DNA from: Isoperla grammatica
Taxonomy: Eukaryota > Arthropoda > Insecta > Plecoptera > Perlodidae
Direction: 5' to 3'
NCBI GenBank assembly: GCA_945910005.1
Contig: OX246741.1
Coordinates: 9,081,111 to 9,145,110, forward strand
Length of the DNA: 64,000 nt
The notes beneath the pieces are model-generated. The model saw only the letters and a program-made list of their open reading frames with translations, did no database searches and was not told the DNA's origin. The position numbers were made by a program, and so were the translations under genes. Shown here piece after piece: positions 46,415 to 60,430 of this stretch (positions within the stretch are counted from its first letter, which is position 1; each line of letters opens with the position of its first letter).

Positions 46415-46813
46415 TTCAACTAAACCTCAAACGTAAGTTAAACAAGAAGACGAATAGTATTAATAATTCTATGACGACGAAGGGTGTAGGTAGAGTGGAA
46501 GAAACCCATTCTCTAATGACAATAAACATATCCGCTATGTCGTCTTGACTTAGAGGCCATGTTAGCACCATTGTATTTACATAACTGTCTGTTATTATTT
46601 GTACGTGCTTGTTTGACCATCACTAGACCAGCACTTACACGTGGTGACCATATATTTACACAGAGCACAGACCGTGACTCTCACAACGTGCGCTAACTTA
46701 CAGATGTATTTTCAAGGTATTTGTATAGTGTTAAGGCTGCAGGGGACCACTTACCACCTACCCTGCAGAAACCAAGATTCCCGCTTTCTGTCTATTAAAA
46801 TTGCTTTAACATT

Positions 46814-46907
46814 CAATAAACTTGAACTTGGCTTTCGGGTATAGCCGCGTCGATTATCGCTTAGAAGCTGACGCGGCTATACCCGAAAGCTAAGTTCAAG
46901 TTTATTG
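46814..46907. repeat. Near-perfect hairpin, 38-bp arms and 18-bp loop
   Basis: The left arm (46814-46851) and right arm (46870-46907) are complementary at 37 of 38 positions, with GGCTATACCCGAAAGC in the stem. Immediately after it (46912-46928) comes ACTCGGGCCGCGAAAGC, a motif found at two other places in the window. Confidence 0.85.
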
Positions 46908-49900
46908 ATTGACTCGGGCCGCGAAAGCCTACGTGAGTGCTTTAACATTGTTACGGAGTTAAACAAAATATGTTTCATTGTCATAATAAATATTTTAGTT
47001 TCTCAAATGTTCATATTTGCGACACACCTTTCCAATTAAAAAAGAACGTTTCAAAAACTTAAGTATTTGTGGAAACACGGGTACATTTATAAGAAGTGCT
47101 AAAGTCTCTAGAAGATGACGTATGTTGTTGTACTTTGTGACACTTTTAAAAGAATTTATGAGAAATGTTAACATACAGAATTCTGGGGTTTCCCAAGTTA
47201 GGTAGATATACAGTTCATTTGAAATGTCTGAGTTAAGTATATATACTAGGAAAACGCTCTGTGTGACGAGTTGATAAGCGAGCAGTTCTACGTCCACGAA
47301 GTCACGAATATTCTGTTGAAAAGCTCTCAATATTATCGCCATTTTCAATGTAAGTGTGTGCATACTTTAGATTTTTCACTGTCATAGTTACTTCACTTTT
47401 TTACAATAGAAATTTCATTTCTACCTCGAACCATATTCGTGATGGGACGGAAATGTACTGTACTATATTTTATGTAACGTTTTGTAAACTGAGTAACTTT
47501 TTGAACGATGTTGTCATAAAACTAATGGCGTTCAATCCACATCGAAGCTTGTGTGACTTTAACTTCCGTTAAGACTCCTATTTACTATTGTCATCGTTTA
47601 TATTGTTGTCCACCCATTAACGATCGCCCAGTTATTTGTTTTATTAATAAAAATAACAGCTGTAATGAGATGCACTCATATGAACTCATACAGAGCACAT
47701 TGCTTGTTTTTCAACCTAAAACTCATTTCAGCGTATACGTTATTAACTTGTGTGTGGCTTCACTTCCTTCATCGTTACAAAACGTAGGAGTCAATCTTCG
47801 GAATAGCTGTATTTTACGAGTTTACACATTGAGTTAGCAACATACCTCACTTGTTAAGAGATGAGCATTGAGTGATACTGCTGGTCTACTTTACTCAAGA
47901 TGCATTTACAAAGTGTTAACATCTTGAGTCAACGCACCGTATGCGTCATGTAATACTTATATTGACAATATGCACTTTGATGAGAGGCTGTTAATGGTTT
48001 AGGTAAATCAGGGTGTTAAGTAGTATTAGGATAAGATGTTAGTAGAATGTAGTCGTAAGTCAAATAGTTAAATTCACTTTTTAGGTACTTTCTTTATCAA
48101 TATATTGACGCGAAATAAATATCGTTCTTAATAGGGAACCCTGTTGTTCAGTGAAATAAATCTATATGCATTTCGTCGGTCTTAGATCACCAGTAAATAT
48201 ATCATTAATCATGTTTTAGTCGCAACATAATGTATTATTACCATTATTATATAATATAAAGAATTTAACGTTTTATTTGAATCCGTAAATATGTAAACAT
48301 TGTCTAATTCATTTCGCATCAAATGTCTTATAATAGGACCATTATAAATGGACCGTTTACAAAGGTCAAGGTATAGTATGCCTAAACCTTACGAGTGAAA
48401 AGAGTCGGCTACGCCAGCCATATCTTTCATCTACATTGATTCTCATTGCCGAATAGGGCGGATTGCAGAATCGAGTTAAGTTTGTGATTTGTTTATGGTT
48501 GCTATGATGGAGTTCGTTCTTCTTATGGAAAATAGCATTTAATAAAACAATGCCATAGCAACAAATCCTGTTCTTAACTTGACACTGCATTTCACTTGAT
48601 ATTACGTCTAATCATGGTGAAATGTCAGCCTGTGTGACTGTGTGACTTCTTCACTGAAGCATTGAGCATCATTTCTTTTACTCGGCCATAGAAAGCGTTT
48701 TTTAACGTATCGTTTTTGACCAGGGTTTCGGTTCCAGCTGCGGTTTCAATCTAGAAATGCATTCGGACACTTTTTAATGAAAAGTGCATGGGAAAAACTT
48801 GACCACTCTCTCTTGGCGATGTCTGTGATTTCTTTTCCGTGTAACTCGAATGCATTTTCATCGGTCAGGCTGTCTAGACAGAACATTGTTTTGTTACGAT
48901 TGACAAGGTTCGTGACGTTTGAACATTTTCACGATTCATTTGATTATTATAGTTAATTTGCAATTGGGGTACAAACTTTCATTGCGTTTATAATATGCAC
49001 AATTGAAATAAAGGATAGAAATATATACATTCAGGAATGTATACATAAATATACTTATAAGAGCATCATAAATACAAGAGTAGGAAATGTCTTTACCCAA
49101 AGTGTCCCTGAGGACTAACTGGGTATATTAGGGTATTTGCGAAATACCCATTGTTCAATCCCAAAATTCACCATTGCCTGAGGAAAACCTCGGAATAAAC
49201 CTTCATTCAGCATTGCCGGTGGCCGGAATCAAACCGGCAACCTGCCGAATTAAAATATCTCATGTTACCACCTCTATGTGTACAAAATAATGAATTTTGT
49301 ACATTCATTTTTACAATCATATGTCTCGGTTATATGGTATTCTGCAATGATTATTAAACTGGTACTATGAGTAATTTCAATCTCCACTTCTGTACCTAAC
49401 AGTAAATGAGAGGTCTGTATAGTTGATCGAGGATCTATATAGCTGTACTGTACTTGTGTGTACAGTTATTCGAACATGTCAAAAGAACGCGACAGACGGG
49501 GACTCGAGATTTGGCTCACTGGATCATGTCCATATTTAGGTTCTAACATTACATTACTGCGATGAGACTTGGAAGTACTCAGTACTGTAATGCATGGTTG
49601 TCTTTGCGGACTCTAGACACTCAGACAGGCGATGCTTTTGACCTTAAGGCTAAAGTGTGCTCTGCTCTCAGCAACAATTTGAAACACCGGGAATTTTGTA
49701 TATAGTTGTTATTGAATATATAAGCAAGCGATTTAGATTCGTCTACGTTTTGATTCAACAGTTGGAGAATTATTATTAAAAATCATGAAAATGCTGTGTG
49801 TTTTTATTTAGAATAAAAAATCGTAAAACCGAATAACGGCAATTATTTTTTCTAGTTGGTGGGGTCATTTAAAGGTAAGTTTAAACATATACATATTTAA

Positions 49901-50885
49901 TTTCTATTATTTAGTAAAGAGTTTATTGTTTTCCTTTGAGCTGAAAGTTTCATACACATTTATGGTTCATGTGCTTGGGGCATAGATCCAAATTATGTGT
50001 ACTAAATGACGTAGGTTCGAGTCCCGCATAAGACTATCTAAGATACCCATCTATCATCCACTCAATCATCATCACCGAATTAATAAAAATCTATAAAACA
50101 ATATCATCTTTGTCTAGAAACTTTCGTTTCATTGTCATGTGACTTAAACTTTGCAATCTGATTGTTTGCGAGTGACCTTGAACCTTTGAGTAAAACAAAG
50201 CTTGAACCATGCTTTGAGTAAGAAACTGAAGGTTAGTCAATTCGTTAGTCAGTCTTGTGCGTGTATAGGGAACGCGTGTTAACGACAGCGCGCGCGTCAA
50301 CCCGCTTGGTCATGTGACGTTGTTCATTGGTTATTCACTAAACCGAACTTTATAAGGAGCCTATATCCAGAAGTCCGATATCGCAAAGTGCGAAATTCAA
50401 GACTCTTAGGAGACAACTTTAGAAAGAATCATAAAATTCAAATAAAAATGCACAATTGCGGACAAAACATGTACCTACACATAAAACTGCTTCATTAATA
50501 ATTGCTTGTTTTTTATAATTTATTCCTAAATCTTTGTGATGAATATATAATACTTATTTTCTTTAGGCCTATAACATTCTTAATATTGCATAATATAATA
50601 TATAATTATGCACTTGGCAGGTGGGTTCCTCGTCGTGGTGACTGTTACCCGCAAAGAGGGCTCTTGTGCATTATCTTAAATCATCCCTTTGCTCATCATA
50701 GTGTTGCTACGTTTTCAACTCTCATCAGGTGTTTTCTCATTCCCATACATACCGACCCTCTTTGCCGCTTTGTGAACTCCCACCAACCCCTCACGTCCCA
50801 ACCCCCTAACTAGACTCCCTTATGACGACCCCGTGGTTGTATGACGGTTCTGATTCGGCCGACGTCATATTATGACCATAAATAA
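46908..50885. other. Intergenic, no gene seen
   Basis: AT-rich DNA without convincing exons or long frames. A SINE copy lies at 49190-49275, and a lone B-box-like GTAGGTTCGAGTCCCGCA at about 50011-50028. Confidence 0.4.
49190..49275 (-). repeat. tRNA-derived SINE fragment
   Basis: Similar to 44350-44442: GCCGGTGGCCGGAATCAAAC, ACCTGCCGAATTA and AACCTTCATT are shared in order. B-box on the - strand reads GGTTTGATTCC, slightly degenerate. Confidence 0.5.
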
Positions 50886-50956
50886 AATCACCGGCGAAGG
50901 GAATCGAACCGGCATCCTCCGAACTACGTCCCTCGCTCACTATCACTGAGCCATCT
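50886..50956 (-). repeat. tRNA-derived SINE head
   Basis: The - strand reads GATGGCTCAGTGATAGTGAG (A box), then GCCGGTTCGATTCCCTTCG (B box) about 40 bases later, the spacing of a tRNA. There is no proper acceptor stem, so it is not a tRNA gene. Confidence 0.6.
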
Positions 50957-50999
50957 CATCTTTTCCACGTTACTCTTCATCTTATCATTGCTCAACATC

Positions 51000-53900
51000 A
51001 TTGTTTCATCAAATCAAAGTATCCCTTCACATATATTGACCTTATAGCCAGGGAGAACCTGTGCAAATAACACAATTATAACCTTTTGAAATCATGTTTA
51101 CTGCTGCTGCTCAAATAAAGATAAAAAATATATATAAAGATGAATAATAAAAAGTGAACAATAATGACGATGGAATGAAATAGTAGTGCTCAACGATCTT
51201 ATGAATACGATTGTAATTAATTAGTGCGTAATCATGAACATTAATTCACTTCCAAATCGATCTCATCAATAATTCAACATACCGAAAGTGCTCGTTCATG
51301 ACATGAGAATGCGGCATTGTCTCCGTGTGGCTATTATACCTACCACGCTATCACACAGACGTCGTCTACCGCTGTTACTTGGCGACGAACTGGCGACAAC
51401 CGACAGTCATTTCAGATAATTCGACGGCAATCGTCAAGACGTTATGGCGAAGTCATGTCGTAGTCATGTTGGGGTACACAAAGGCATTGCAAGGAACGTG
51501 TATAGTGATGGCGTTGTATCTATTGTTTGAGTGAAAGTCTAGAATCCAACTTTGACTGGGAATTGAACCCCCGACCGGAAAGTGCAAATAGGTTCAATTC
51601 CGAATCGGGATTGAACATAGCGAGGGGGGAGGAGGGGGGCGAGTTCCCAAGTGGGCACATCGAGATCATTTTGTTCCGTTACCAAATAGTTATGTTAGGT
51701 TAAAATTTGACAATTTAAAAAAATATTTAAAATATTGTAATTTTTTCATCCCAATACGTAATATTTTAAAATCATGTTTTGGATTATCTATCTAGACCTG
51801 CATCATTCCAAAATTTTTATAATAAATGTTTTTTTTAAGATAGCAACACAAAAACCTTTTAAACTATTATGTCTTGAATGTGTTTTCTGCCCAGGGACAG
51901 TAGTGGGCAGGTTTGTGTGCTTCTGGTAGGGCCACCCTAGCCGGCCGGACAGGTCGAGGGGAGGGAGGAAGCCAGACGAAAAGCAGTCCACGTCCTCCTC
52001 TCTATTTTTCTCCACTTAACGTCCTACTTGACCGTTTCCTCCAAACATCCCCCGACATCATATGATCATAGTTGTCGAGTACAAAAAATAATCCAATTGA
52101 ATATATTCTACTCGAAAGGTGTTCTGTAACTGATAGATGATGGTGCCACGTTTAAATTAAAATTAACTCGATACAACAGTTGTATAAACTTGAAGAGTAA
52201 GTCAAGGTTATGTAGCGATGAGCTTGGCACGTGCTTGAGCACGTGTGTATGGACACGACGTGTACACTACGTTGTTAGCCCCTGTCACAACAAGCGACAG
52301 TCGCCGCCACGTGCTTCGGACACGTGCTCGCATTGCGCCACCCTACTCGGACGACTGAGCCAATCGATCGGTCTGACAGACGGAAACACATGTATACGTT
52401 TAATTTAATTTGTCCACCTGTACGGAAGTAAATTATTCACGGAAATACGATTGGTAAGAGGATTTTGAGTCGAAGCCATATTTTGTGATTTTTGGATAGA
52501 CGCCATAAGTTCTAAACTCACGTTCCATTCAAAAAAGGTAATAAATTGATTATGCCTAATAACCAGCTTACATTACAAAAGGTATAATTTATACTATTTT
52601 GTAACTATTTTGGACTATTCACTGTTCTTTATAAAATACAAAAATAAGAGCGATTTTTCGAAAACAAACTTTGGTCTTCTTCTACGGACACAAATCAAAT
52701 ATTGCCTACCTTGAAAACTAGCTGGAGCCACAAACCTCCAATGATCTCACAGGCAGATACAGTAGTGGTTGCTGTTGTAGAACCCACGTCCCCCTGGATA
52801 TGTTAAAGAACAATGACTTGTCCAAAATAGATATTAAAATAGTAACTCACATTATGTGCAGACTACGCGGTAGCCACATATATATATTTTTTAATATTAA
52901 ACTTTTTTTTTAAACCAGTCGTAAAACATCAATATGGATTCAAAGCCGATTTTTTATTTGTTTTTACCAATATTGCCGTATAAACACAGCGTATATGAAA
53001 AGCAATTCAAGCTTTTTAAAAAGGATTTTGACGTTGATGTAGATGAATTGTTGTTACTAAGTGGGTGCAGGGTTTCAAGTAACATCACATAGCTTTCAAA
53101 AACCACTGATGTGACCCCGCCTTTCACCCTCGTACGGGCGGGTTCACTTGTGACGCAGTTTTAGTTGATAATGTGGGTCATATGGAGATGTTAGGGTATA
53201 TTGAACCATGTAAGCGGCTGCACAGTATTTACATTACAGTCCCGCCCTGCTAATACAATCTCAATCATGATAAGACGATAAATGCCAATTATTACCTTCC
53301 TTGTGCAAAGCTCTCATCTTTTCTCATATTACAAACATATCTAAACTATACACGTGGACGTTCAAACATGTCTACGTGTAGTAAATTGTAGTATAAGGAA
53401 AAAGGCATTACCGAGATTTTTGAATCATTGCTGTTAGCTTGGCAACAATGTCCTTCTAATAAAAAAAATAAACTGTTTTTTACACTTCGGTTATTTATTT
53501 AATTTTTTAGTAGAAATCTTTGAGGGTAATTCTTTAAGTTATATGAAAAGTAGACGTTGGAAATGTAGAAATCCCATAATTTATTGTACGTGATAGCCAC
53601 GATTTGAGTGTAGAAGAGGTATTTGAGACCAAACACAGCCGTTTAACAGGGTTGTTTATTGATATGAGACAACCTAGGTAGTAGACTACCACGTGCTACG
53701 CAGTCTCTGTCTACGGTAAAACGAATAACTAAATACATTCTAGCCGCAACATTAGCCTGGCCGAGTGCCCGCATAAAAAACAAACAAAATAAAAAAGAGA
53801 TTTTAATTTCACTCAATGCATTCGTTTCAAGTTTTTATGCGAGTCCAAGGAAACAGAAAACGCTTCTTGCGAGGCAGACAAATTAGTTGGCCATTGTTCG

Positions 53901-54350
53901 CCCTCCCAAATGTTGTGGGTGGAGTGACAGGTTTCGTAACAAACGCTTGTGTGCAATATTATTGCGTTTCTTCTTTGTTGTCCCCGTCAACTCAGTTACT
54001 TTATTTTCGTTTTTTCTTTTTTCTTTTTTTTAGAGGAAAGAAATTCTAAAAACGCAAACTTGGAAATGAATAAAATTTAAAAAAAGTTTTAAAACTTTTG
54101 CGTTTTTAATTATTGTGTTTTGTAAGGTGGTATAATAAGACAGTCTATTTCCAGCTCTTCCGGGGAAAATATCGCTAAAAAGAATATCTTAAAAAGAATG
54201 TTCGTTGATTACGTAAAGAATTCAAACCCAAAACTCTTGTTACTTGCTAACGGGGTAGAATCGTTGTGACTATACCATTTAAATATTTATGTTACATTGC
54301 TTTATGTTGTGTCCTTCAAGTAAAATATTATAAGTTAGCCCTAATATGTT
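51000..54350. other. Intergenic, no gene seen; one dispersed repeat
   Basis: The segment 51895-52080 (GTGGGCAGGTTTGTGTGCTT, GCCAGACGAAA, GTCCTACTTG, TTTCCTCCAAACA, TTGTCGAGTAC in order) has a second copy at 54788-54970, probably a retrotransposon tail. Four CACGTG/CACGTG-like boxes cluster at 52226-52330. Nothing else was recognised. Confidence 0.4.
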
Positions 54351-54655
54351 ATAGCGTCGGCTCCTCGTACAACAGGCAGAGCTACCTGGCCCAGACGATG
54401 CACAACCAGAGTATTGTAGTACAAGGTTAGGAGTGTCTGAGCTGGATTAACTTACACGAAGTTGTTGTCTTATTGTCTATATGTCTACCTGAAACAATTA
54501 ACACATAGCGTCGGCTCCTCGTACAACAGGCAGAGCTACCCTGGCCCAGACGATGCACTACAAGAGTATTGTAGTACAAGGTTAGGAGTGTCGGAGCTGG
54601 ATTACACGACGTAGTTGTCTTATTGTCTATGTCTACCTGTAACAATTAAAACGGC
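54351..54655. repeat. Tandem direct duplication, 154-bp period
   Basis: Copies 54351-54504 and 54505-54655 share ATAGCGTCGGCTCCTCGTAC, AACAGGCAGAGCTACC and GTATTGTAGTACAAGG. They differ by small indels. Confidence 0.9.
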
Positions 54656-54787
54656 GAACATCTCCAAGTCTCGAGAGTTGATACACGCGCTGTATTGATG
54701 CCCCGCAGCAGTAATCTTCTCTTCTCCTTCGAAGACAGGGATGCTCAAACAATACGTCCTGCCCCCCTAGGGACTGTTACCTTATCG

Positions 54788-54970
54788 CGGTGGGCAGGTT
54801 TGCGTGTTTCGGTGATTCCAAGAGCTTCGAGGTGGAGAAGCCAGACGAAATGTTGTCCACCACCTCCCCCCCCTTCCCTTTCCCTCGCCTGTACGTCCTA
54901 CTTGTCCCTTTCCTCCAAACACCCCCCCGATGTCAGATGATCACATTTGTCGAGTACGTCGTTAAACATT
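54788..54970. repeat. Second copy of the dispersed repeat at 51895-52080
   Basis: Shared words in the same order: GTGGGCAGGTTTG, AAGCCAGACGAAA, CGTCCTACTTG, TTTCCTCCAAACA, GATGATCA, TTGTCGAGTAC. Ends GTCGTTAAACATTAAATT, reminiscent of non-LTR retrotransposon 3' ends. Confidence 0.55.
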
Positions 54971-55086
54971 AAATTACCAAAATCTCAAACAACTGATGAC
55001 AAAAAGCGGACCGGAATGTTTAATTTAATTTAATTCACAAGACGATATTTGTACTTAATATCATATTTTGGCAACGATTATAATCA

Positions 55087-55200
55087 AGAGATGAGTGGGT
55101 GATTATGAAGATGATGAAAGTCAAATTACATCTATGGCCAAGCCAGGATTCGAACCTGGAACGCAGAGACCTTGGCATACTAGACCAACGCCAAATCGAC
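55087..55200 (-). repeat. tRNA-derived SINE copy
   Basis: The - strand reads GGCGTTGGTCTAGTATGCCA (A-box-like), then CCAGGTTCGAATCCTGG, a perfect T-arm-like palindrome, then the body shared with 41588-41700. There is no matching acceptor stem. Confidence 0.6.
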
Positions 55201-56061
55201 CGCGGGCAATTGCGCTGATAAATTCACAAGAATGTTTCTCGTGGATTGTCTCAAGTCTTGACTTGTTGCACGTAGTATTTATTTTTATATTTTAAAACAA
55301 GCTTAAAAATTACAAACAAATTTCTTTAAAATTTTCTAACGAAATTTGGTAATACCTAATAACTTATCTCTATCTCCTCTCGTGAGTGGGACCAAATCAA
55401 TTCATAATATCCCTGTAATAAAACATCTCACCAATGTCTCACTAGCCTTGGCCACCCCTGTTTTGTAGAATCCTTGTTTGCGCTTTTAAAGAGCAGCGTT
55501 CAAACTCCAGAGCAATTAGCTAATTAAGTCTTGAATAATTAACCGCGCACAGTTGGCAACCTGCAACGCTCAACAGGGTCCTTCGGCTACGGCAATAGTA
55601 ATAAGGTTACTACGGGTTAATTAAAAAAAAAAAAAAAAAATTGTTTCATAAATAAATAATAACCTAAGTTAGTCAGCACATGTGGTGCGGTAATGAAGAG
55701 TGTCAGCAATAAACACTGCTTTGTTATGGTTTTTACGTGTGGTGGAACAAATGTGAGCACTTGCTCAATGTCGGCTTGCGTGTTTGCTAAATACTTTCTA
55801 CTGAAGGTCGCATTGCTATTGTATTACTTTTTATCCTAGTTAGTAACAACAGGTAAATATTTTATATACAATTCTCCTAACTCTCTCGCTTCGTAGCATT
55901 TTAAAAGGATTGAATGGAATTGAATGACGGAAATGAATGTTATCAAAGTTATGAAAATGGGAAGTTGAAAATAAAAATATTAGGTAAATTGTATGTATTG
56001 CACATTTTTATTTCAGGTTGATCTTTTTTTTGTAATTCGTATTCTCACTAAAACATGCCAA

Positions 56062-56130
56062 GAGATGGCCGATTGGTAGCACAGGGTATCACTCTCAGTG
56101 GACGGGTTTGGGTTCGATTCGTGATACCAA
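56062..56130 (+). repeat. tRNA-derived SINE head
   Basis: GATGGCCGATTGGTAGCAC (A-box-like) at ~56064 and GGGTTCGATTC (B box) at ~56110 have tRNA spacing on the + strand. No acceptor stem. Confidence 0.5.
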
Positions 56131-56135
56131 CAATA

Positions 56136-59100
56136 ATATCCGTGCAACCTTCTGACTTTCTGAAGGCGTATGCTGATTTGGTGTCCTTAAATAGCCTTAT
56201 ACAACACATTCCTTGCTTGCCAACTATTCAAATACTAAATATACTAAGTTAGTAATCAAAAGAGAGCTGATTTGACGAAAATAGTATGTATACTAAGATA
56301 TTGTTGATTCATCATAAACTTTCATATTATTTAATGATGATTCTGGTGGATTGCAATCATGCTATTTAAGACGGTTTATGATATTCAAATAATTTAGTTA
56401 CTGATTTCTGTTCCGTTAAACTGTTTGATTCTGAACTTTCAAATAACGGTTGCCATTGTACTCATATCTGTGTTTTATGTAAGTATTCTTCTATAAATAA
56501 AGTTCAATTGGACTAAAAAATGTAACTTATCGATATCCATTTGTTATTCTTCGCTTTTATTCCTGCTTGATGTAACTATTTTTTTTAAGTAAACGTTCGT
56601 AATTTATAACATGGAAGGAAAAATAATACTGTATAACACACCGACTGAATATCAATATCAAATATATTTTCAACTTTTAAGAAATAGCAAATATATCTTT
56701 ACATTCATCTGTTTCCAAATACACAGGGGACCCCGCATACAAGATAAATGATTTTAAGCTACAAGATAAGTTTCCCAATAACAATGTTATTTGGAGAGAT
56801 GTTTAAAAACATGTCACGTATAGCGGCAGCGCGTACGCCACTGTATTCAACTATATATATGCTAAGTGGCTTCCGTGAGCCGACCAAAAGGCAGTGTGAG
56901 AAATAAGTGAGCTCATGTCTATTGGGAGGGTTGAAGCCGGAGTTGAAAGTTGTGTTTTTGCCGCAACTGCGGAAATAAAACAACAAAACGGTGACTACCT
57001 AAACGTTCTGGTCTAGAACGTTGAATTTTCTTGTAGTTTTAATAATATATTTACAAGCATCTAACCTCTTCCCTCTGGCTCTCAAACTGTCATCTCTCTC
57101 TACCCTTCCCCCCTCCCCCCTTAAAATATTGAATTCACTATTTTGATTTCCACATGCCCAATACATGATATATTTTTGCAAACCATTAAAAACACGACTA
57201 AATTAATAATCAATCAATATACACAAACTCTAACATTTTGTATAGGAATTTAATACTTTATAAGGTCTTTATAATGTGTCATATGTAATATGTCTAACGT
57301 GATTACCAACTCTAACAAACACGGAAAATGTATTTGCAGTTCTGACTTTTCTCAGTATAGATTGTCCCCGTTAACACACAGTTTATACATAAGCACGCAC
57401 CGTAATCACATTAATAGAAAATGTCAGGAAATGACATCAACACACGTTATAGAGAAGAAGAATTGGAAGTCAACGATTACTCAGCCAATGAGTGTACAAA
57501 TTTTTAACGCAATCACAATCAAGATATTAATTGTGAACAAATATCTGACATGCAGACAAACGTAAAAAAAAAAAAAAAAAAACGTTTTTCACCTAAAAAT
57601 ACACTAAAACATTATCTTTTACGCACAAACACCCGACTATACATTGACGTCATAAAAACCAACTGAGCCGTAAAACTAAAATGTCAGTTTATCTCAGGGG
57701 TAAACATTCGATAAAAAACAGCTTAATTCCATCACAACAAACTGCCGGAAACACCGATAAAAACATCTTTGGCGGGTTCGTCGTAGCAATATTAGTAGAC
57801 TATAAACGTGTTTTGGGCGACGCAGATCGTCGTCTGGCCGATCGAGGCTACTTCGATTCGATTCGATCTATCGATAGCCTCGTTCTAGTTTTATTGCAAG
57901 TCTGTCTCGATCTAGAACGGGGTAGGAACGTGTCTTTATAATCTAGGTTTGAGTCGTTTACTTGTATACGCGCAACAACAATAAAATGAAAAACATTTTT
58001 AGCGGTAAACCAAACCAATAATTATTTTTAAAAAAATGTCAACGTTTCGACGACGCGTAGACTCGTCTTTTTCAAGATATGTTTTCGTACCATGTATATA
58101 TATTAATTGTTTGTATTTTGTTTGTTTTTTCCACACGTCATCGGAAAAAACGAAAAACCAACACACTTTTTTTTTTTTTTTTCTTTTTTTAGCAAATAAG
58201 CATGAGCATTTGAGGTTTTCAGTTCGTAGCCTATCTTTAAAAGAAGTTTTCAAATCAAAATTGTAGATCGATAGCGCAGCTATATAGATCAAGATCTACA
58301 TGCAGATAAGGAACAAATGTAATTGACAAATTACACTGAATTATCGGATACAAATCCAAACGAATGAACTTTGCATATTTTGTTTCGTTATCGGTAGCTA
58401 CCTTGTTAATATCTAGCTGCGTTATCTACCTATACAATTTCGATCTCACGCTTTTCTACCGCTTACAAATAACGGCTAGATGTACATATAAAAATTGTGA
58501 ATTTTTAAATAGTCAGGAAAATATGTCTAAACTAGTCTAAAGGCTATGCAAAGAATGTAATGGGTACCACTGACCGTATTTTATTTTGATTTGTGTTTTA
58601 TGTATATGTTATGTGTGTGGGGGGGGGGGGCGTTTATAATGAAAAAAATTGACGATTGTTGCATTAGGCAAGTAACTTAAATTGGGTATTTTATTTTTAC
58701 ATTGCAAATTCTAGAAATATTGTTTTGATAACGTTTTAAAAAGTGTCTTTGATTTATGTTTAGATTATAACACGATTTTTCTTTAGAGATGTACCTATTA
58801 TGAAAATTAAAATTAAATTTTTAAATTTGTTAACTGTGTCGTGAGTGACTTATAAAACACCACGTTTGTTTACGTTACGCACGTTATTGAATAGACTGAT
58901 TTCAAAAAATTGATACTTTAAAGTATTAATTTTACAGTGCATTCGTTACAGAGTTGAGTTAGGCTTGTAACTTAATTTATTTATTTTCTCAACTATCACC
59001 AATCATCTTTCTGTGTTTGGAATATTTTCTAAAAGAACAAGTTCTATTGTTACAATAAAACCATTGAAAGTAGATTGCAAGTGCAACATGCGTTTTCCCG

Positions 59101-60430
59101 CACTTCCTGTTTCAATATAATAAGCCAACCACAATTTCCTTGAATGCATCTCGCCATGCCTCTTCTTTTAAAACAAACAATTCTATATTCCCGATAGAAT
59201 GTCTACCGGTGCATCCATGAAGCCTATATTACCTATCTATACAACATGCAAGCACGTGCACATTGTCTAACGCATGCATTCTGCGAGGATTGTGATAACT
59301 ATACACTTGCTGTCAGTCAAAGTAATTCTAGTTCGGAAGCAAAAAAAAAAAAAATGCTCCAACATCGCAACGATAACAATGAAAATGTCACAACTTGTTC
59401 TACAGTCACGCAAACTATTACAACAATTATCATAAAAAAATCACACGTATGTAATATTAAAATTAAACACTAACTGTACTTACTTGATAACTGTTTGCTT
59501 CATACTGCTGTTCATTAAACTATAAGACCATTAATCAGTCTTGGGTAAAAAAATGTTTTCTTCTCCACAAATTAATGCAAATTATAATTAATATAATAAT
59601 AGGAACTAGTCACAGCCTTTGGTATTTATTTGCGTTGAGTTCTGTTCTCACTCTGACTTCACCGTTGAATTAATTAGATTGTGAAACACGTAAATAAAGC
59701 TCAGTTTAAAAAAAACAACTAGGTTATAACAAATAACATTGTCGATTTAATTTTTTTTTTAAACACCGTAGAAAAAATGTCAACACGTGATTTTAAATGT
59801 TTTGAAAATATGTTCTTATGACATCACAAGTGCTGAGTGTTATATACGATATTGCGTGCGAGACTCCGATAAATGAGGCCCTCTACGCGTGCGCACGTGC
59901 ACACGTCTTACTCGCTCGAAGTCTGGTCCTTAACTGTCTCTCGCACGGCACAACCACAACATAAATACACGAGCTAGGTTAGCAGGACTCATTAAAATAT
60001 CTGTCTGTCTGTCTATCTGTGCTAGGGAGGTAGGATACCTACACCAAGTTCACTGGATGTTTCGACCAATGGCGAGAGAGCTGTCTCGGCTCCCGACCAA
60101 TCCCGTGCCACTTACGAGGTTATGTTATATAAAGTATTTGACACGAGTTTTCCGGGACAGTATTGAATTTTAAGGATGCTGTCCGGAAAAATGATTTCCG
60201 TCCGGTTTTGTGTTTTGTTATTTATTTTGTAGATAGTTTGGTCGAGAGTTAAATTCCATTTGTAATGAATGGACCACTAATATTGTATTTTGGAGTTAAT
60301 GAACTTAGTTTTGTTTTTTGTTTTTGTTCTATTTTTATGTTTGTTTTAAGGTATATATCTATCTATATAAATTCGGTACCATACCACTGCTAATATAAAA
60401 TAAATACATAATTAAATAGTGTTGCCCTAG
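56136..60430. other. Intergenic, no gene seen
   Basis: AT-rich DNA with homopolymer runs (A-run at ~57565-57582, G-run at ~58618-58630, T-run at ~58167-58180) and short fold-backs such as CGAGGCTA..TAGCCTCG at ~57843-57894. No supported exon. Confidence 0.4.

Noticed and set aside
50886..50956. Functional tRNA gene
   Set aside because: A and B boxes are present with good spacing, but no acceptor stem can be formed. The same holds for the heads at 44350, 55087 and 56062.
57681..57941. 86-residue + strand frame near 57.7 kb
   Set aside because: Translation has no recognisable domain, the region has a local fold-back, and no splice or polyadenylation context is seen.
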